Counted from the first letter of the stretch, positions 26,209 to 36,578 are shown. The stretch: DNA of 64,000 nucleotides from Hymenobacter perfusus (GCF_003944765.1 NZ_RWIU01000006.1:202257-266256); one strand, 5' to 3'. Notes: generated by a model from the sequence alone, not told the origin. Numbers and translations are program-made.

Positions 26209-26263
26209 AGCCCCTCGGGCGTGAGACCTGCTTGCCCGGTCCCACGCCCGAGGGGCTTTTTTG
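26209..26263 (+). terminator. Intrinsic terminator after the helicase gene
   Basis: 15-base perfect stem (26209-26223 with 26243-26257), 19-base loop, then a T-run. Confidence 0.92.
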
Positions 26264-26312
26264 TTGCCCACCTCGGTGAACGTCCCGCGCGCTAAGTAGT
26301 GTTGATTTGTAG

Positions 26313-26957
26313 TTGGCTGGAAAATTCAAGTACCTTGAGCTACATTTCAAAGATTCTCCCGCGTTGGAAGTAGTGCGCCCAGATACGGAATTGGTGTGGT
26401 TGAGCCGCCTGCGCAACGACGACCAACGCGCCTTTGATGCCCTGTTCCGGCAGTACAGCGCGCGGGTGTACCGGTTTGCCTACGGCTACCTGAAATCGGG
26501 GGCGGCGGCCGAGGAGATTGTGCAGGAATGCTTCCTCAAAATATGGGAACGGCGCCACGAGTTGCGGGATGATGTGCCGCTGAAAGGCTACCTCTTCACG
26601 GTGGCCCACCACACCATTCTCAACCAGCTGCGCCACACCCGCCACCACCAGGCCTACCAGGATTACGCCCTGTTCACCGGCACCGCCACCGCCGCCACCA
26701 CCGATACCGATGTGGCCTTTGCCGAGCTGGAAACCCTGTATCTGGCCGCGCTGGAAAAACTTCCGCCAAAGCGCCGCCATATTTTCACCCTGAGCCGGCA
26801 GCAAGGACTTTCGTACGCTGAAATTGCGCAGGAGCTGGGTATTTCGGTGAAAACAGTGGAGACTCAAATGGCGCAGGCCCTGCACTTTCTGCGCCTTTAT
26901 TTCCAGGCGCACGGCACGGCACTTAGCCTGTTGCCACTCCTGTTGTTGCTGGCCTAG
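26313..26957 (+). CDS. ECF sigma factor of PUL1
   Basis: Up to 214 residues; no ATG exists, so the start is TTG 26313 or GTG 26373. Sigma-70 region 2: DQRAFDALFRQYSARVYRFA, AAEEIVQECFLKIWERR, KGYLFTVAHHTILNQLRH. Region 4: LPPKRRHIFTLSRQQGLSYA, EIAQELGISVKTVETQMAQA, with the helix-turn-helix. This matches the Bacteroides-type ECF family that works with FecR anti-sigma and TonB transducers. A hydrophobic C-terminal tail (LSLLPLLLLLA) is common in this group. The FecR gene follows 200 bases later. Confidence 0.88.
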   Translation: MAGKFKYLELHFKDSPALEVVRPDTELVWLSRLRNDDQRAFDALFRQYSARVYRFAYGYLKSGAAAEEIVQECFLKIWERRHELRDDVPLKGYLFTVAHHTILNQLRHTRHHQAYQDYALFTGTATAATTDTDVAFAELETLYLAALEKLPPKRRHIFTLSRQQGLSYAEIAQELGISVKTVETQMAQALHFLRLYFQAHGTALSLLPLLLLLA

Positions 26958-27157
26958 CCCTTCTTTGCAGTCGTCTTATTGAGATAAGTCTTTTCGCTTG
27001 TGCGTTTATTTTCGCGACTTAAGCAAAACGTAAGAAACAGTTTATCAACGTCAAGCGAAAAAGGTTACGTTTTTCTGCAAAAAAATTACGCGGTGAGTCA
27101 GGGTAGCCGGGCTGGTGGGTGTATTACTCAGCAGAACCTACCTCCTACCCGTTGCTC

Positions 27158-28180
27158 ATGGCTGCTTCGCCCGATCAAAATGCCTTTCTTCGTTACGTTA
27201 ACGGCATGTCCTCTCCGCTGGAAGCCGCAAGCGTACGGAACTGGCTGAGCGAGCCCACCAACCAGCTGCTCGCCCGCGTGTGGATGGAGGAACACTGGAA
27301 CACGCTGGATACTCCCGCTACTCTGCCATTGCCGGAACCCGACTATGAGCAGCTACTCGGCAGCCTTCACCAGCGGCTGGGCTTTTCGGAGCCCGCCGCT
27401 ACGGAGCCGGCAGAAGACCTGGCGCAACCACGCCGCTGGCGCTACTGGGCTGCGGCAGCTGCCACGGCCGGCCTGTTGACGGCCGGTGGCCTTTGGTGGC
27501 AAACCCAACCGCCGGTCAGCTCCCGGAACTATACCACTGCCTACGGTGAAATGCGTCGGCTGCACCTCCCCGATGGCTCGCAGGTGACGCTGAACGGCAA
27601 CTCCAGCATCCGCTATGCCGTGAACGTGCCCGATGGTCAGCCCCGGGAGGTGTGGCTGAACGGCGAGGCCTATTTCTCGGTTCGCCACCTCCCAAGCCAC
27701 CAGCGGTTTGTAGTACACACCAACGGCGGCTTCAACGTGGAAGTGCTGGGCACGAAGTTTACCGTGTTCCGCCGGCGGGAAGAGTCGCGGGTGGTGCTGC
27801 TGTCGGGCAAGGTGCGGGTAGATTTCACGGATACCACCCACCCCGACGTGGTGATGAAGCCCGGTGAGCTGGTTGAAACCCAGGGCCCGAAGGCTAACAC
27901 GGTAGTGTACAAACCCGTGCAGACCGATACCTACGCCGCCTGGAAAGATGCCAAGCTCGTCCTCGATAATACGTCCATTACGGACCTCGCCACCCGTCTG
28001 CACGATACGTACGGCCTCGACGTGACCATTGCCACGCCCAGCCTGAAGGAGCGGCGCATGACCGGCACGGTACCCGTGCGGGACCTTGATCTGCTCCTGC
28101 GCGCGCTGGAGGAAACTTTCCAGCTGAAAGCTGACCGCCGGGGCAACGACCTGATTCTCTCTGACTCAACTACCCGTTAA
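27158..28180 (+). CDS. FecR-type anti-sigma factor of PUL1
   Basis: 340 residues from the ATG of MAASPDQNAFLRYVNGM; a GTG at 27119 is less likely. Cytoplasmic helical N-terminus (1-90), one membrane segment (about 95-115, YWAAAAATAGLLTAGG), FecR domain in the periplasm (about 125-225: LPDGSQVTLNGNSSIRY, VWLNGEAYFSVRH, GTKFTVF), and a C-terminal STN-like/DUF4974 domain (about 265-335). It would hold the sigma factor until SusC signals substrate. Confidence 0.9.
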   Translation: MAASPDQNAFLRYVNGMSSPLEAASVRNWLSEPTNQLLARVWMEEHWNTLDTPATLPLPEPDYEQLLGSLHQRLGFSEPAATEPAEDLAQPRRWRYWAAAAATAGLLTAGGLWWQTQPPVSSRNYTTAYGEMRRLHLPDGSQVTLNGNSSIRYAVNVPDGQPREVWLNGEAYFSVRHLPSHQRFVVHTNGGFNVEVLGTKFTVFRRREESRVVLLSGKVRVDFTDTTHPDVVMKPGELVETQGPKANTVVYKPVQTDTYAAWKDAKLVLDNTSITDLATRLHDTYGLDVTIATPSLKERRMTGTVPVRDLDLLLRALEETFQLKADRRGNDLILSDSTTR

Positions 28181-28245
28181 GCCGCCTTCCCCTACTCCTG
28201 GCGGCCCTAACGGTTTCTTTTTCTCATTTTCCCACCATTCCCACA

Positions 28246-31200
28246 ATGCACCCAACCCCTACCCGCCTGGGTGGCGGCCTGGCGTCCACGGCCCTCTCGG
28301 CCTGTGCGCTGCTGCTACCTGCCCCGGGGGCCACGGCCTCCGCGCAACTCCTAGCATCCAACCACATTCCCACCCAGCGCACCGCAGTGCCGGTTGAAAC
28401 GGTTCTGCTCAAGGACCTCCTGGGCCAGTGGGAAACCCAGTATGGGGTCACCATCTTTTACGATGCCAACCTGGTCAGCAACAAGCGGGTAGTAGCCCGG
28501 CCCGAGGCCGTGGCCCCGCTGGAAGACAAGCTCACCGAGGTACTGCCCCAGGCCGACCTCAGCTTCAAAAAGCTCCGGGCCGACTACTATATTCTGGTGG
28601 CACCGGCCAACGGCCCGCTCCTGAACGCCGGCTTATCGAAGGCTACGGCGGCCGACGTACCGGTTTCCGGCCGTGTGACCCAAGCCAACGGTGAAGTCCT
28701 GCCGGGCGTGACGGTGGTGGTCAAAGGCACTTCCATTGGTACCTCTACCGGCGCCGACGGGTCCTTCTCGCTCAGCGTACCGGAGGGCAGCACCCTCGTG
28801 TTCAGCTCTATCGGTTTCAAAAGCCGCGAAGTACCGGTAACCGCAGCCACCAGCAGCCTGACCGTTAATCTGGATGCCGATTCTCAGGCGCTGAGCGAAG
28901 TGGTGGTCGTGGGCTACGGCACCCAGGCCCGGCAGGAACTCACCACCTCGGTGGCCTCAGTTGGGGCCCAGCAGATTGAGCGGCAGAAAGTAGCCGGCTT
29001 CGACCAGGCCCTGCAGGGTCAGGCCGCCGGGGTGCAGGTGACGGCCCCAACCGGCGCGCCCGGCGCAGGCATCAACGTGCAGATTCGGGGTAATAGCTCC
29101 TTGAACGGCAGCAACTCGCCGCTGTACGTAATTGACGGCGTACCGGTACTGCCGACCTACGACCGGGAGCTGAGCGTGGGCAACCAGAAGCCGAACCCGC
29201 TCAACTCTATTAACCCCGCCGATATTGAATCGATTGACGTGCTGAAGGATGGCGCCGCGGCCGCCATTTACGGCGTGCGGGCTTCCAACGGGGTAGTGGT
29301 AATTACCACCAAGCGCGGCAAGTCGGGCAAGCCGCAGGTGGGCTTCAATGCCTATTATGGCGTGCAAAGCCTGCGCAAAAAACTGGATGTGCTGAACGCC
29401 CGGCAGTTTGCGGAGTACTTCAATGAGTCGCAGATTAATGGCGGAGCGGCCCCGGGCTTCCCCGACCTCAACAACCTGCCCGTTGATACCGACTGGCAGG
29501 ATGAGGTGTACCGCACGGCGGCCATCCAGAATTACCAACTGAACGTGAGCGGCGGCACCGACCGTACCCACTACTACGTGGGCGGCGGCTACTTCAAGCA
29601 GGACGGTATTATCCTGAACTCCGGCTTCGACCGTTTTAATTTCAAGCTCAACTTCGATCAGAAGGCCGGCGAGAAGTTCAAGGTGGGCACCAACCTCAAC
29701 CTGAGCCGCACCAATACCAACGGCAGCGTGCGCAGCGAGCTGGGCCTGGGCAACTCGGGCACTGTACTCGGCACCCTGGCCCAGATTCCGACGGTACCCG
29801 TGCGGGAGGCCAACGGCCTGTATGGCACCAACCCTTTCTCGCTGTCGGACAACCCGGTGGGCAACCTACTCGAAACCAACAACCGAGCCCTCACTTACCA
29901 GGTTATCGGCAACGTCTTCGGGGAGTACAACATCCTGAAAAACCTGACCGTCCGCTCGTCGCTGGGAATTGACTTCCGCAGCCAGCTGGAAAACGAGTTC
30001 ATCACCCGCGACTACCCCGGCACCTCCCGCGCCGATGCCTCTACCCGGGGCAGCGGCCGGACGGGCACCACGCTCCAGAACATCTGGCTGTGGGAAAACA
30101 CGGCTACCTACTCGCCCAACCTCGGCGAAAAGCACAGCCTGCAACTGCTGGCCGGCCAGTCGATTCAGGAGTCGAACCGCTTTGCTTCCAACGCGTCCGT
30201 GCGGGGCTATGCCTCCAACGCCGTGCCGTATCTCTCGGCTGGCACCGAGCGGCTGGGCACTAGTAGCTACGAAGAAGAATGGGGCCTAACTAGCCTGTTT
30301 GCCCGCGCCATCTATAGCTTTGAGGACCGGTATCTGGCTACCCTGAGCCTGCGCCGCGACGGCACCAGCCGCTTCGATGACGCTCACGGCTACTTCCCGG
30401 CCGTGGCTTTGGGCTGGCGCATTTCCAAGGAAGGTTTCTTCCCGCAGAGCACGCCGATTACCGACCTGAAACTACGCGGCAGCTTCGGCGGCAACGGCAA
30501 CCAGGAACTGGGCTACACCTACCAGCGCTTCAGCTCCTACGTGGTGGGCGCCAACTACGTGGGCAACGGCACCTCAGTACAGGGCGGTATCCGGCCCGAC
30601 CGCATCGGCAACCGGGCCCTGAAGTGGGAAACTTCTTACCAGTACAACATCGGCCTGGACTTGGGCATGTTTAACGACCGGCTCACGCTGAACGTGGATG
30701 CCTACCGCAAGCGCGCCGAAGACCTGCTGCTGAGTGTACCGCTCGCGCCGAGCACCGGCGCGCAGGTGCTCGACATTATTCAGAACGTAGGCGCGGTGGA
30801 AAACAAGGGCCTGGAGTTTGCCCTCAACACCACCAACGTACAGGGCCAGAACGGCGGCTTCAGCTGGAGCACCAACCTGAACGCCTCGCTCAACCGCAAC
30901 AAAATCCTGGACCTGGGCACCTTGTACAACACCCAGAACCAGTTGGTTGACCGCAACATCATCTACGCCAACAGCATTTCGCAGAAGGGCAGCCCCCTGG
31001 GTTCGTTCTATGGCTACAAGGTGCAGGGCATCTTCCAATCGGCCGATGAAATTGCCAACGCCGCCACCCAGCAGGGCAACCCCCAACCCGGGGATATCCG
31101 CTTCGCGGACGTGAACGGCGACAAAGTCATCAACGACGCGGACCGGACCATCATTGGTAACCCGAACCCCAAGGTTATCGGGGGCGTCACGAATACCTTC

Positions 31201-31668
31201 TCGTTCAAGGGCCTCGACCTGAGCGTATTTTTCCAGGGCAGCTTCGGCAACGACATCTACAACGCCAACCGCCAGGCTCTGGAGTCGTTGAACGGCCCCG
31301 TCAACCAGCTGACTACCGTGCTGGACCGCTGGACGCCCACCAACACCGACACGAGCATTCCGCGCGCCGTATTTGGCGACCCCAACAACAACGGCCGCTT
31401 TTCCTCCCGCTGGATTGAGGATGGCAGCTACGTCCGCCTCAAAAACCTCACGCTGGGCTACACCCTGCCCGCCAGCCTCATCAACAAAGCCCGCTTCAGC
31501 GGCCTGCGCGTGTACGTGAGCGGGCAGAACCTGCTGACCTGGACCGATTATTCGGGTTACGACCCGGAAGTAAGCGCCGACCCGTTCTCCGCTACCAGCA
31601 GCGGCCGCGACTTTGGCGTGTACCCACAGGCACGCACCTACACCGTTGGCCTGAACGCCTCTTTCTAA
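28246..31668 (+). CDS. SusC/RagA TonB-linked outer-membrane transporter of PUL1
   Basis: 1140 residues. Order: signal sequence; STN signalling domain (about 45-120: LLKDLLGQWETQYGVTIFYD); carboxypeptidase-like domain (about 130-210); TonB plug (about 215-330, with ELTTSVASVGAQQIERQ and IESIDVLKDGAAAAIYGVRA, the SusC signature); and barrel to the C-terminus (YTVGLNASF). The STN domain means it can signal to FecR as well as import oligosaccharides. SusD follows 20 bases after. Confidence 0.95.
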   Translation: MHPTPTRLGGGLASTALSACALLLPAPGATASAQLLASNHIPTQRTAVPVETVLLKDLLGQWETQYGVTIFYDANLVSNKRVVARPEAVAPLEDKLTEVLPQADLSFKKLRADYYILVAPANGPLLNAGLSKATAADVPVSGRVTQANGEVLPGVTVVVKGTSIGTSTGADGSFSLSVPEGSTLVFSSIGFKSREVPVTAATSSLTVNLDADSQALSEVVVVGYGTQARQELTTSVASVGAQQIERQKVAGFDQALQGQAAGVQVTAPTGAPGAGINVQIRGNSSLNGSNSPLYVIDGVPVLPTYDRELSVGNQKPNPLNSINPADIESIDVLKDGAAAAIYGVRASNGVVVITTKRGKSGKPQVGFNAYYGVQSLRKKLDVLNARQFAEYFNESQINGGAAPGFPDLNNLPVDTDWQDEVYRTAAIQNYQLNVSGGTDRTHYYVGGGYFKQDGIILNSGFDRFNFKLNFDQKAGEKFKVGTNLNLSRTNTNGSVRSELGLGNSGTVLGTLAQIPTVPVREANGLYGTNPFSLSDNPVGNLLETNNRALTYQVIGNVFGEYNILKNLTVRSSLGIDFRSQLENEFITRDYPGTSRADASTRGSGRTGTTLQNIWLWENTATYSPNLGEKHSLQLLAGQSIQESNRFASNASVRGYASNAVPYLSAGTERLGTSSYEEEWGLTSLFARAIYSFEDRYLATLSLRRDGTSRFDDAHGYFPAVALGWRISKEGFFPQSTPITDLKLRGSFGGNGNQELGYTYQRFSSYVVGANYVGNGTSVQGGIRPDRIGNRALKWETSYQYNIGLDLGMFNDRLTLNVDAYRKRAEDLLLSVPLAPSTGAQVLDIIQNVGAVENKGLEFALNTTNVQGQNGGFSWSTNLNASLNRNKILDLGTLYNTQNQLVDRNIIYANSISQKGSPLGSFYGYKVQGIFQSADEIANAATQQGNPQPGDIRFADVNGDKVINDADRTIIGNPNPKVIGGVTNTFSFKGLDLSVFFQGSFGNDIYNANRQALESLNGPVNQLTTVLDRWTPTNTDTSIPRAVFGDPNNNGRFSSRWIEDGSYVRLKNLTLGYTLPASLINKARFSGLRVYVSGQNLLTWTDYSGYDPEVSADPFSATSSGRDFGVYPQARTYTVGLNASF

Positions 31669-31688
31669 GCTGACTCCCGCCCCTTCCC

Positions 31689-33203
31689 ATGAAAAAGATA
31701 TTCATTCCCGTTTTTGCCCTGGTAGCCCTGGGCAGCTGCGACGTACTGGATAAGCAGCCGCTGCCCAGCATTGCCCCCGAGAACTTCTTCCAGAACTCCG
31801 ACGACGCCGAGGCCGGCCTGACCGCCGCCTACGATGCCCTGCAGGGCACCGGCCTCTACAGCCAGGACTTGGTGGTGGCCGGTGAAATGCCGTCTGACAA
31901 CTGTTTCAGCACCAACGGCGACGTAACTGCCCTGGGCCGCCTGACCTGGACGCCCACCACCGGCCAGATTTACAACATCTGGCGCGACTCCTACCTCGGT
32001 ATCAACCGGGCCAACGCGGTGCTGAAATACGTGCCGGCCATTGATATGACGGCCGCCCGCAAAAACCAGATTCTGGGCGAGGCCTACTTCCTGCGGGCCC
32101 TGCACTATTACAACCTGGTGAAGCTGTACGGGGCGGTTCCGTTGCGGCTGGAGCCCACGGAAAGCGGCGAGCAGACGGTGGTATCCTTACCGCGCACTTC
32201 TGCCGAAACCGTTTACGTCCAGATTGCCGCCGACCTGAATACGGCTGACGGGATGGTGCCCGCCGCCAACCCCAACCGGATTACGAAAGGTGCCGTGAAT
32301 GCGCTGCTGGCCAAGGTGCTGCTCACGCAACGCCAGTGGGCCCCGGCAGCGGCAGCGGCCAACAAGGTAATCACCGAAGGCGGTTACGCGCTGGCCGCGA
32401 ACTTCAAGAGCCTGTACCCGGCTGAAAACGTGCGGCCGGAAACCATTCTGGAAGTGCAGAACCAGGGCACGCCCGACGGCAATAACATCCTGCCTGATTT
32501 GCTACTGCCCTCGCCGCCAGCTACGTATTCCTTCCCGAAGTTTAACATTCCGACCCTGTACCGGAGCACGGCCACGGCGAAGCCCACTGACCTGACGTTT
32601 GTGGTGGACACGCTGAACGACCAGCGCTGGAGCCGCCGCGCCACCCGCACCGTCACGGCCGGCGGGGTGGTGTACGTGCAGCGCGACTACGCCAGCTTCG
32701 TGCTTGGTTCCAGCCGTGACTCCAAGGCCAGCGCCAACGACCTGGGCCCTTTCGTGTACAAGTGGCCCGGTGCCCCCAACGGCTTCAACAGCCCCGACAA
32801 CACCTACATTCTGCGCTACGCCGATGTGCTGCTGATGTACGCCGAAGCCCTGAACGAGCAGGACGGACCCTCGGCTGATGCGTTGGCCAAGCTGAATATG
32901 GTGCGCACCCGCGCCGGTTTGCCGGCCCTCACGGCGGCCTCCCCCCAGTACGCCAGCAAAAAGGCGTTGCGGGATGAAATTGACCGGCAGCGCCGGCTGG
33001 AAATGGCTTTCGAGGGGGAGCGGTGGTTTGACTTGCTGCGCTATGCCCGCCACAACCAGGCAGAAGCTGGTGCCCACGCCGTTACGGCCCTCGATATCAT
33101 TGAGCAGAAGCTTAACCGCCGCGACGCGAACCTGCTGCTATTCCCGCTGCCGCAGGCTGAGCTGAACAACAACGCCCAGCTGCAACAGAACCCCGGCTAC
33201 TAA
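31689..33203 (+). CDS. SusD/RagB surface glycan-binding lipoprotein of PUL1
   Basis: 504 residues with lipobox LVALGSCDVLD near residue 17. SusD helices (TPR-like) include GEAYFLRALHYYNLVKLYGA and PNRITKGAVNALLAKVLLTQ. The C-terminus carries LRYADVLLMYAEALNE, RRLEMAFEGERWFDLLRYAR and FPLPQAELNNNAQLQQNPGY, all standard SusD features. It forms the lid of the SusC transporter and binds the glycan. Confidence 0.95.
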   Translation: MKKIFIPVFALVALGSCDVLDKQPLPSIAPENFFQNSDDAEAGLTAAYDALQGTGLYSQDLVVAGEMPSDNCFSTNGDVTALGRLTWTPTTGQIYNIWRDSYLGINRANAVLKYVPAIDMTAARKNQILGEAYFLRALHYYNLVKLYGAVPLRLEPTESGEQTVVSLPRTSAETVYVQIAADLNTADGMVPAANPNRITKGAVNALLAKVLLTQRQWAPAAAAANKVITEGGYALAANFKSLYPAENVRPETILEVQNQGTPDGNNILPDLLLPSPPATYSFPKFNIPTLYRSTATAKPTDLTFVVDTLNDQRWSRRATRTVTAGGVVYVQRDYASFVLGSSRDSKASANDLGPFVYKWPGAPNGFNSPDNTYILRYADVLLMYAEALNEQDGPSADALAKLNMVRTRAGLPALTAASPQYASKKALRDEIDRQRRLEMAFEGERWFDLLRYARHNQAEAGAHAVTALDIIEQKLNRRDANLLLFPLPQAELNNNAQLQQNPGY

Positions 33204-33775
33204 TCTTAAAGTGTCGGCCCGGCAGCTACTACCTGCCGGGCCGGCTACGCCTGACTGCTTTCCTGCGGAGCAGCACAGTTTTTCGTTGTTTCTTATCTGC
33301 CGCCCGTTGCGCTGGGCACGCCACAACGGGCTTTTTCCGCCCTGAATACCGGGTTTTTCGCGTGTGAGGTAGGCGTATAACGCAGCGGCACTCCGAGCAG
33401 ACCGAGTCGTCGGAAGGTTTGTTTTCTCCTGTCCTCGGCCGATATATTTGATTCGGTTGTGCCGTCCTTACCCGCAGTGCGCGGTATTCTCATCTGATTC
33501 CGGCGCGCTTCGGCTGCCAGCGGGTCATGCTCGTTCTTACCAGGTTCTGAAACTTACCCCGTTCCGCTCGCGCGGCTACGGGGCTCCCCCGCCCCGGGCC
33601 GGATTCGCTAGCCGGACTGGGGTATTGGGGGCCGGCTTTGCTAAAGGGGAGCGGGGCCGGCCCTTCCGGGTGAGAAGCGGCAACCGACCGACACCTATCG
33701 GTTACTTTGCGGAAAAGAACCGATTTTGCGGGTTCTTCTTTTCATCCAGACATTCTTTCCTCTTTCATTCCCATC
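33204..33775. other. 572-base gap between SusD and MFS genes
   Basis: No gene is supported. A hairpin CGGCCCGGCAG (33215-33225) / CTGCCGGGCCG (33233-33243) follows SusD without a T-run, and may cut or attenuate transcription between the transport pair and the enzyme genes. Near 33700 a TTACTTTGC stretch resembles a -7 motif with one base too few. This suggests the enzyme block has its own promoter. Confidence 0.45.
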
Positions 33776-35041
33776 ATGGCTGCTCCTATTTCCGCCTCCC
33801 CCCTGCGCACGACCGACACGCCCCCCGGTGTCGAAACCCCCAATTACACCCCGGCCCTGGCCTCGCTCACGGTCCTGTTCTTCATGATGGGGTTCATCAC
33901 CTGTCTGAATGACATCCTGATTCCGTATCTGAAAGCCATTTTCCAGCTCAGCTACACCCAGGCCAATCTGATTAACCTCTGCTTTTTCGGAGCCTATTTC
34001 GTGATGGGCATCCCGGCTGGCAAACTGGTGCAGCGCATCGGCTACAAAGGCGGCATGCTGGCCGGCTTTCTGATTGCGGCCCTGGGTGCATTCCTGTTCT
34101 ACCCTGCCGCCGACAGCCGGAGCTACGGCCTGTTTCTGGGGGCACTGTTTGTATTGGCTACCGGCGTGGTACTGCTGCAGGTAGCCGGCAACCCGTACGT
34201 ATCCATTCTGGGGCCGGCCAAATCGGCTCCGGCCCGCCTCACGCTTACGCAGGCTTTCAACTCGCTCGGCACCACGGTGGCTCCGCTGCTGGGCTCAGCC
34301 CTGATTCTCTCCAACCTACCCGACCTGGACACGGCCGCTTCTGCCGCTGCCATTGATGTGAAAGCCGTGCAGATTCCGTACCTGTGCATTGGCGCGGTAC
34401 TGATTGTGATTAGCGTGCTGCTGGGCATGCTGAAGCTACCCGTTATTACGCTGGCCCACACCGAGGAAGACCCGAACCGCCGCGCTTACCACTACCGTCA
34501 TCTGGTGTTCGGGGTCATTGGCATTTTCGCTTACGTAGGCGGCGAGGTGGCCATTGGTTCGCACATTGTATCCTACCTCAACCTGCCCGATGTTATGAGC
34601 CTTACGCCCAAAATTGCGGGTGATAAAGTGGCTTACTATTGGGGCGGTGCTATGGTCGGCCGCTTTCTGGGCGCTTACCTGCTTAACAAATTTAACCCCG
34701 GCCGCCTGCTAGCTCTCAATTCACTGGGTGCGGTAATTCTGGTGCTGATTTCGGTGAGCACCACCGGCGAAATTGCCATGTGGAGCCTGCTGGCCGTGGG
34801 CCTGATGAACTCCATCATGTTTGCCACCATTTTTACGCTGGCGGTGGCCGGCCTGGGCCGCAACACGGAAGAAGCTTCTGGCCTGCTGAACGTTGGCATT
34901 GTGGGCGGGGCGGTAATTCCGCTGCTGTTCGGGCTGGTAGCCGATGCCAGCACCCTGCGCTGGGCCTTCATTCTGCCCGTTCTCTGCTACGCTTACATTA
35001 TGTGGTACGGCCTGAAAGGCCACAAACCTACCGCCGCGTAA
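33776..35041 (+). CDS. MFS sugar permease, FucP/GluP-like
   Basis: 421 residues from ATG 33776 (MAAPISAS); the longer frame to 33707 lacks conserved sequence. About 12 membrane segments. FFMMGFITCLNDILIPYLK and GAYFVMGIPAGKLVQRIGYK match the fucose/glucose-galactose permease family. NPYVSILGP and EEASGLLNVGIVGGAVIPLL are also typical. It would carry the released monosaccharide, probably glucose, into the cytoplasm with protons. Confidence 0.9.
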   Translation: MAAPISASPLRTTDTPPGVETPNYTPALASLTVLFFMMGFITCLNDILIPYLKAIFQLSYTQANLINLCFFGAYFVMGIPAGKLVQRIGYKGGMLAGFLIAALGAFLFYPAADSRSYGLFLGALFVLATGVVLLQVAGNPYVSILGPAKSAPARLTLTQAFNSLGTTVAPLLGSALILSNLPDLDTAASAAAIDVKAVQIPYLCIGAVLIVISVLLGMLKLPVITLAHTEEDPNRRAYHYRHLVFGVIGIFAYVGGEVAIGSHIVSYLNLPDVMSLTPKIAGDKVAYYWGGAMVGRFLGAYLLNKFNPGRLLALNSLGAVILVLISVSTTGEIAMWSLLAVGLMNSIMFATIFTLAVAGLGRNTEEASGLLNVGIVGGAVIPLLFGLVADASTLRWAFILPVLCYAYIMWYGLKGHKPTAA

Positions 35042-35044
35042 TCC

Positions 35045-35069
35045 GGGCCGGCTTCGGCCGGCCCTTTTT
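35045..35069 (+). terminator. Terminator with TTCG tetraloop
   Basis: 8-base GC stem (35045-35052 with 35057-35064) closed by TTCG, then five T residues. Confidence 0.85.
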
Positions 35070-35150
35070 CTTTCCGCTTCTGATTTCCAGCCTGATTCCA
35101 GCCCGATTTTTTGGGTTGCCGGCTACTGCCTTGCCTTTTCCTTCCGCCCT

Positions 35151-36578
35151 ATGTCCTTCCTTTCCCGCTCCGTTTTCCCCGCCGCCCTGCTCCTGACGCT
35201 GGGCCTGAACTCCGGCTGCCAGCGCATGCCACAGTCGGGCCCCGCGAAAGGCTCCGTTGGTTTCTGGCTGACCAATCCCGATAAGTCGGCCCTGTTTGCA
35301 CTGCAGCCCACGCCGGCCTGGACGGCCACCGCCCCCGCCGCCGGCACTCCGGTGATTGAGGTCGACGACAAGCAGACTTTCCAGACCATTGACGGGTTTG
35401 GCTACTGCCTCACCGGTGGCAGCGCCGAGTTGCTGCACCGCATGACGCCCGAGGCCCGCCAAGCCATTCTGCGGGAACTGTTCGCCACCGACGGTACCAA
35501 CATCGGCGTGAGCTACCTGCGCCTGAGCATCGGGGCCTCCGACCTGGATGGCACCGTGTTCAGCTACGACGACCTGCCGGAAGGCCAGACCGACCCGACC
35601 CTGGCCAAGTTCAGCCTCGCCCCCGATGAGCCGCACCTGTTGCCGGTGCTCAAGGAAATTCTGGCCATCAACCCCAATATCAAGCTGCTTGGCTCGCCCT
35701 GGTCGCCGCCGCCGTGGATGAAGACCAACGGCAACTCCAAGGGCGGCTCCTTGAAACCGGAGTTTTATCCGGCTTACGCGCAGTATTTTGTGAAGTACGT
35801 GCAGGCTATGCAGGCCCAGGGCGTGCGCGTCGACGCCATAACGGTGCAAAACGAGCCGCTGCACCCGGGCAATAACCCCAGCCTGCTCATGCTGGCCGAG
35901 CAACAGGCCGAGTTTGTCAAGAAGCACCTGGGCCCGGCCTTCGCGGCCGCCAAAATCGACACGAAAATCATCGTGTACGACCACAACGCCGACCGGCCCG
36001 ACTACCCCCTGACCATCCTCAACGACCCCGAAGCCAAGAAATACGTGGATGGCTCGGCTTTTCACCTCTACGCCGGCCCCATTGAGGCCCTGAGCCAGGT
36101 ACACGATGCCCACCCCGACCGGAACGTGTATTTCACGGAGCAATGGGTGGGCTCGAAAAGCGCCTTTGCGGAAAATCTGCCCTGGCATGTGCGCACACTC
36201 ATCATTGGGGCTACCCGCAACTGGGCCCGCACTGTGCTGGAGTGGAACCTGGCCGCCGACCCGCAGCAGAACCCGCACACGCCCGGCGGCTGTACTGAGT
36301 GCCGGGGTGCCCTCACCATTGATGGCAGCACCGTAACCCGCGAAGATGCCTACTACATCATTGCCCACGCCAGCAAGTTCGCCCGGCCCGGCTCGGTGCG
36401 CATTGCGTCCACCGCTTCCGAAACCCTGCCTAACGTGGCCTTCAAAGCCCCCAACGGCCAGAAAGTAGTGGTGGTACAGAACAACTCCAAGCAAACCCAG
36501 CCCTTCAGCCTCCGCTACCAGGGCAAAACCCTCACCTCTACGCTCCAACCCGGCGCGGCCGGCACCTACGTGTGGTAG
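35151..36578 (+). CDS. GH30 beta-glucanase/glucosylceramidase-like lipoprotein (first)
   Basis: 475 residues; lipobox at Cys23 (LNSGCQR). GH30 (beta/alpha)8 barrel: QTIDGFGYCLTGGSAELL, LRLSIGASDLDG, GSPWSPPPWMKTNG, acid/base Glu235 in TVQNEPLHPGNN, nucleophile Glu330 in VYFTEQWVG. The beta-sandwich C-terminus ends SLRYQGKTLTSTLQPGAAGT. GH30 members of Bacteroidota PULs often cleave beta-1,6-glucan, and the surrounding SusCD supports that. About as similar to the gene at 42924 as recent paralogues are. Confidence 0.9.
   Translation: MSFLSRSVFPAALLLTLGLNSGCQRMPQSGPAKGSVGFWLTNPDKSALFALQPTPAWTATAPAAGTPVIEVDDKQTFQTIDGFGYCLTGGSAELLHRMTPEARQAILRELFATDGTNIGVSYLRLSIGASDLDGTVFSYDDLPEGQTDPTLAKFSLAPDEPHLLPVLKEILAINPNIKLLGSPWSPPPWMKTNGNSKGGSLKPEFYPAYAQYFVKYVQAMQAQGVRVDAITVQNEPLHPGNNPSLLMLAEQQAEFVKKHLGPAFAAAKIDTKIIVYDHNADRPDYPLTILNDPEAKKYVDGSAFHLYAGPIEALSQVHDAHPDRNVYFTEQWVGSKSAFAENLPWHVRTLIIGATRNWARTVLEWNLAADPQQNPHTPGGCTECRGALTIDGSTVTREDAYYIIAHASKFARPGSVRIASTASETLPNVAFKAPNGQKVVVVQNNSKQTQPFSLRYQGKTLTSTLQPGAAGTYVW

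Noticed and set aside
33448..33912. 154-residue open frame on the + strand
   Set aside because: It overlaps the MFS gene start in another frame and resembles no protein.
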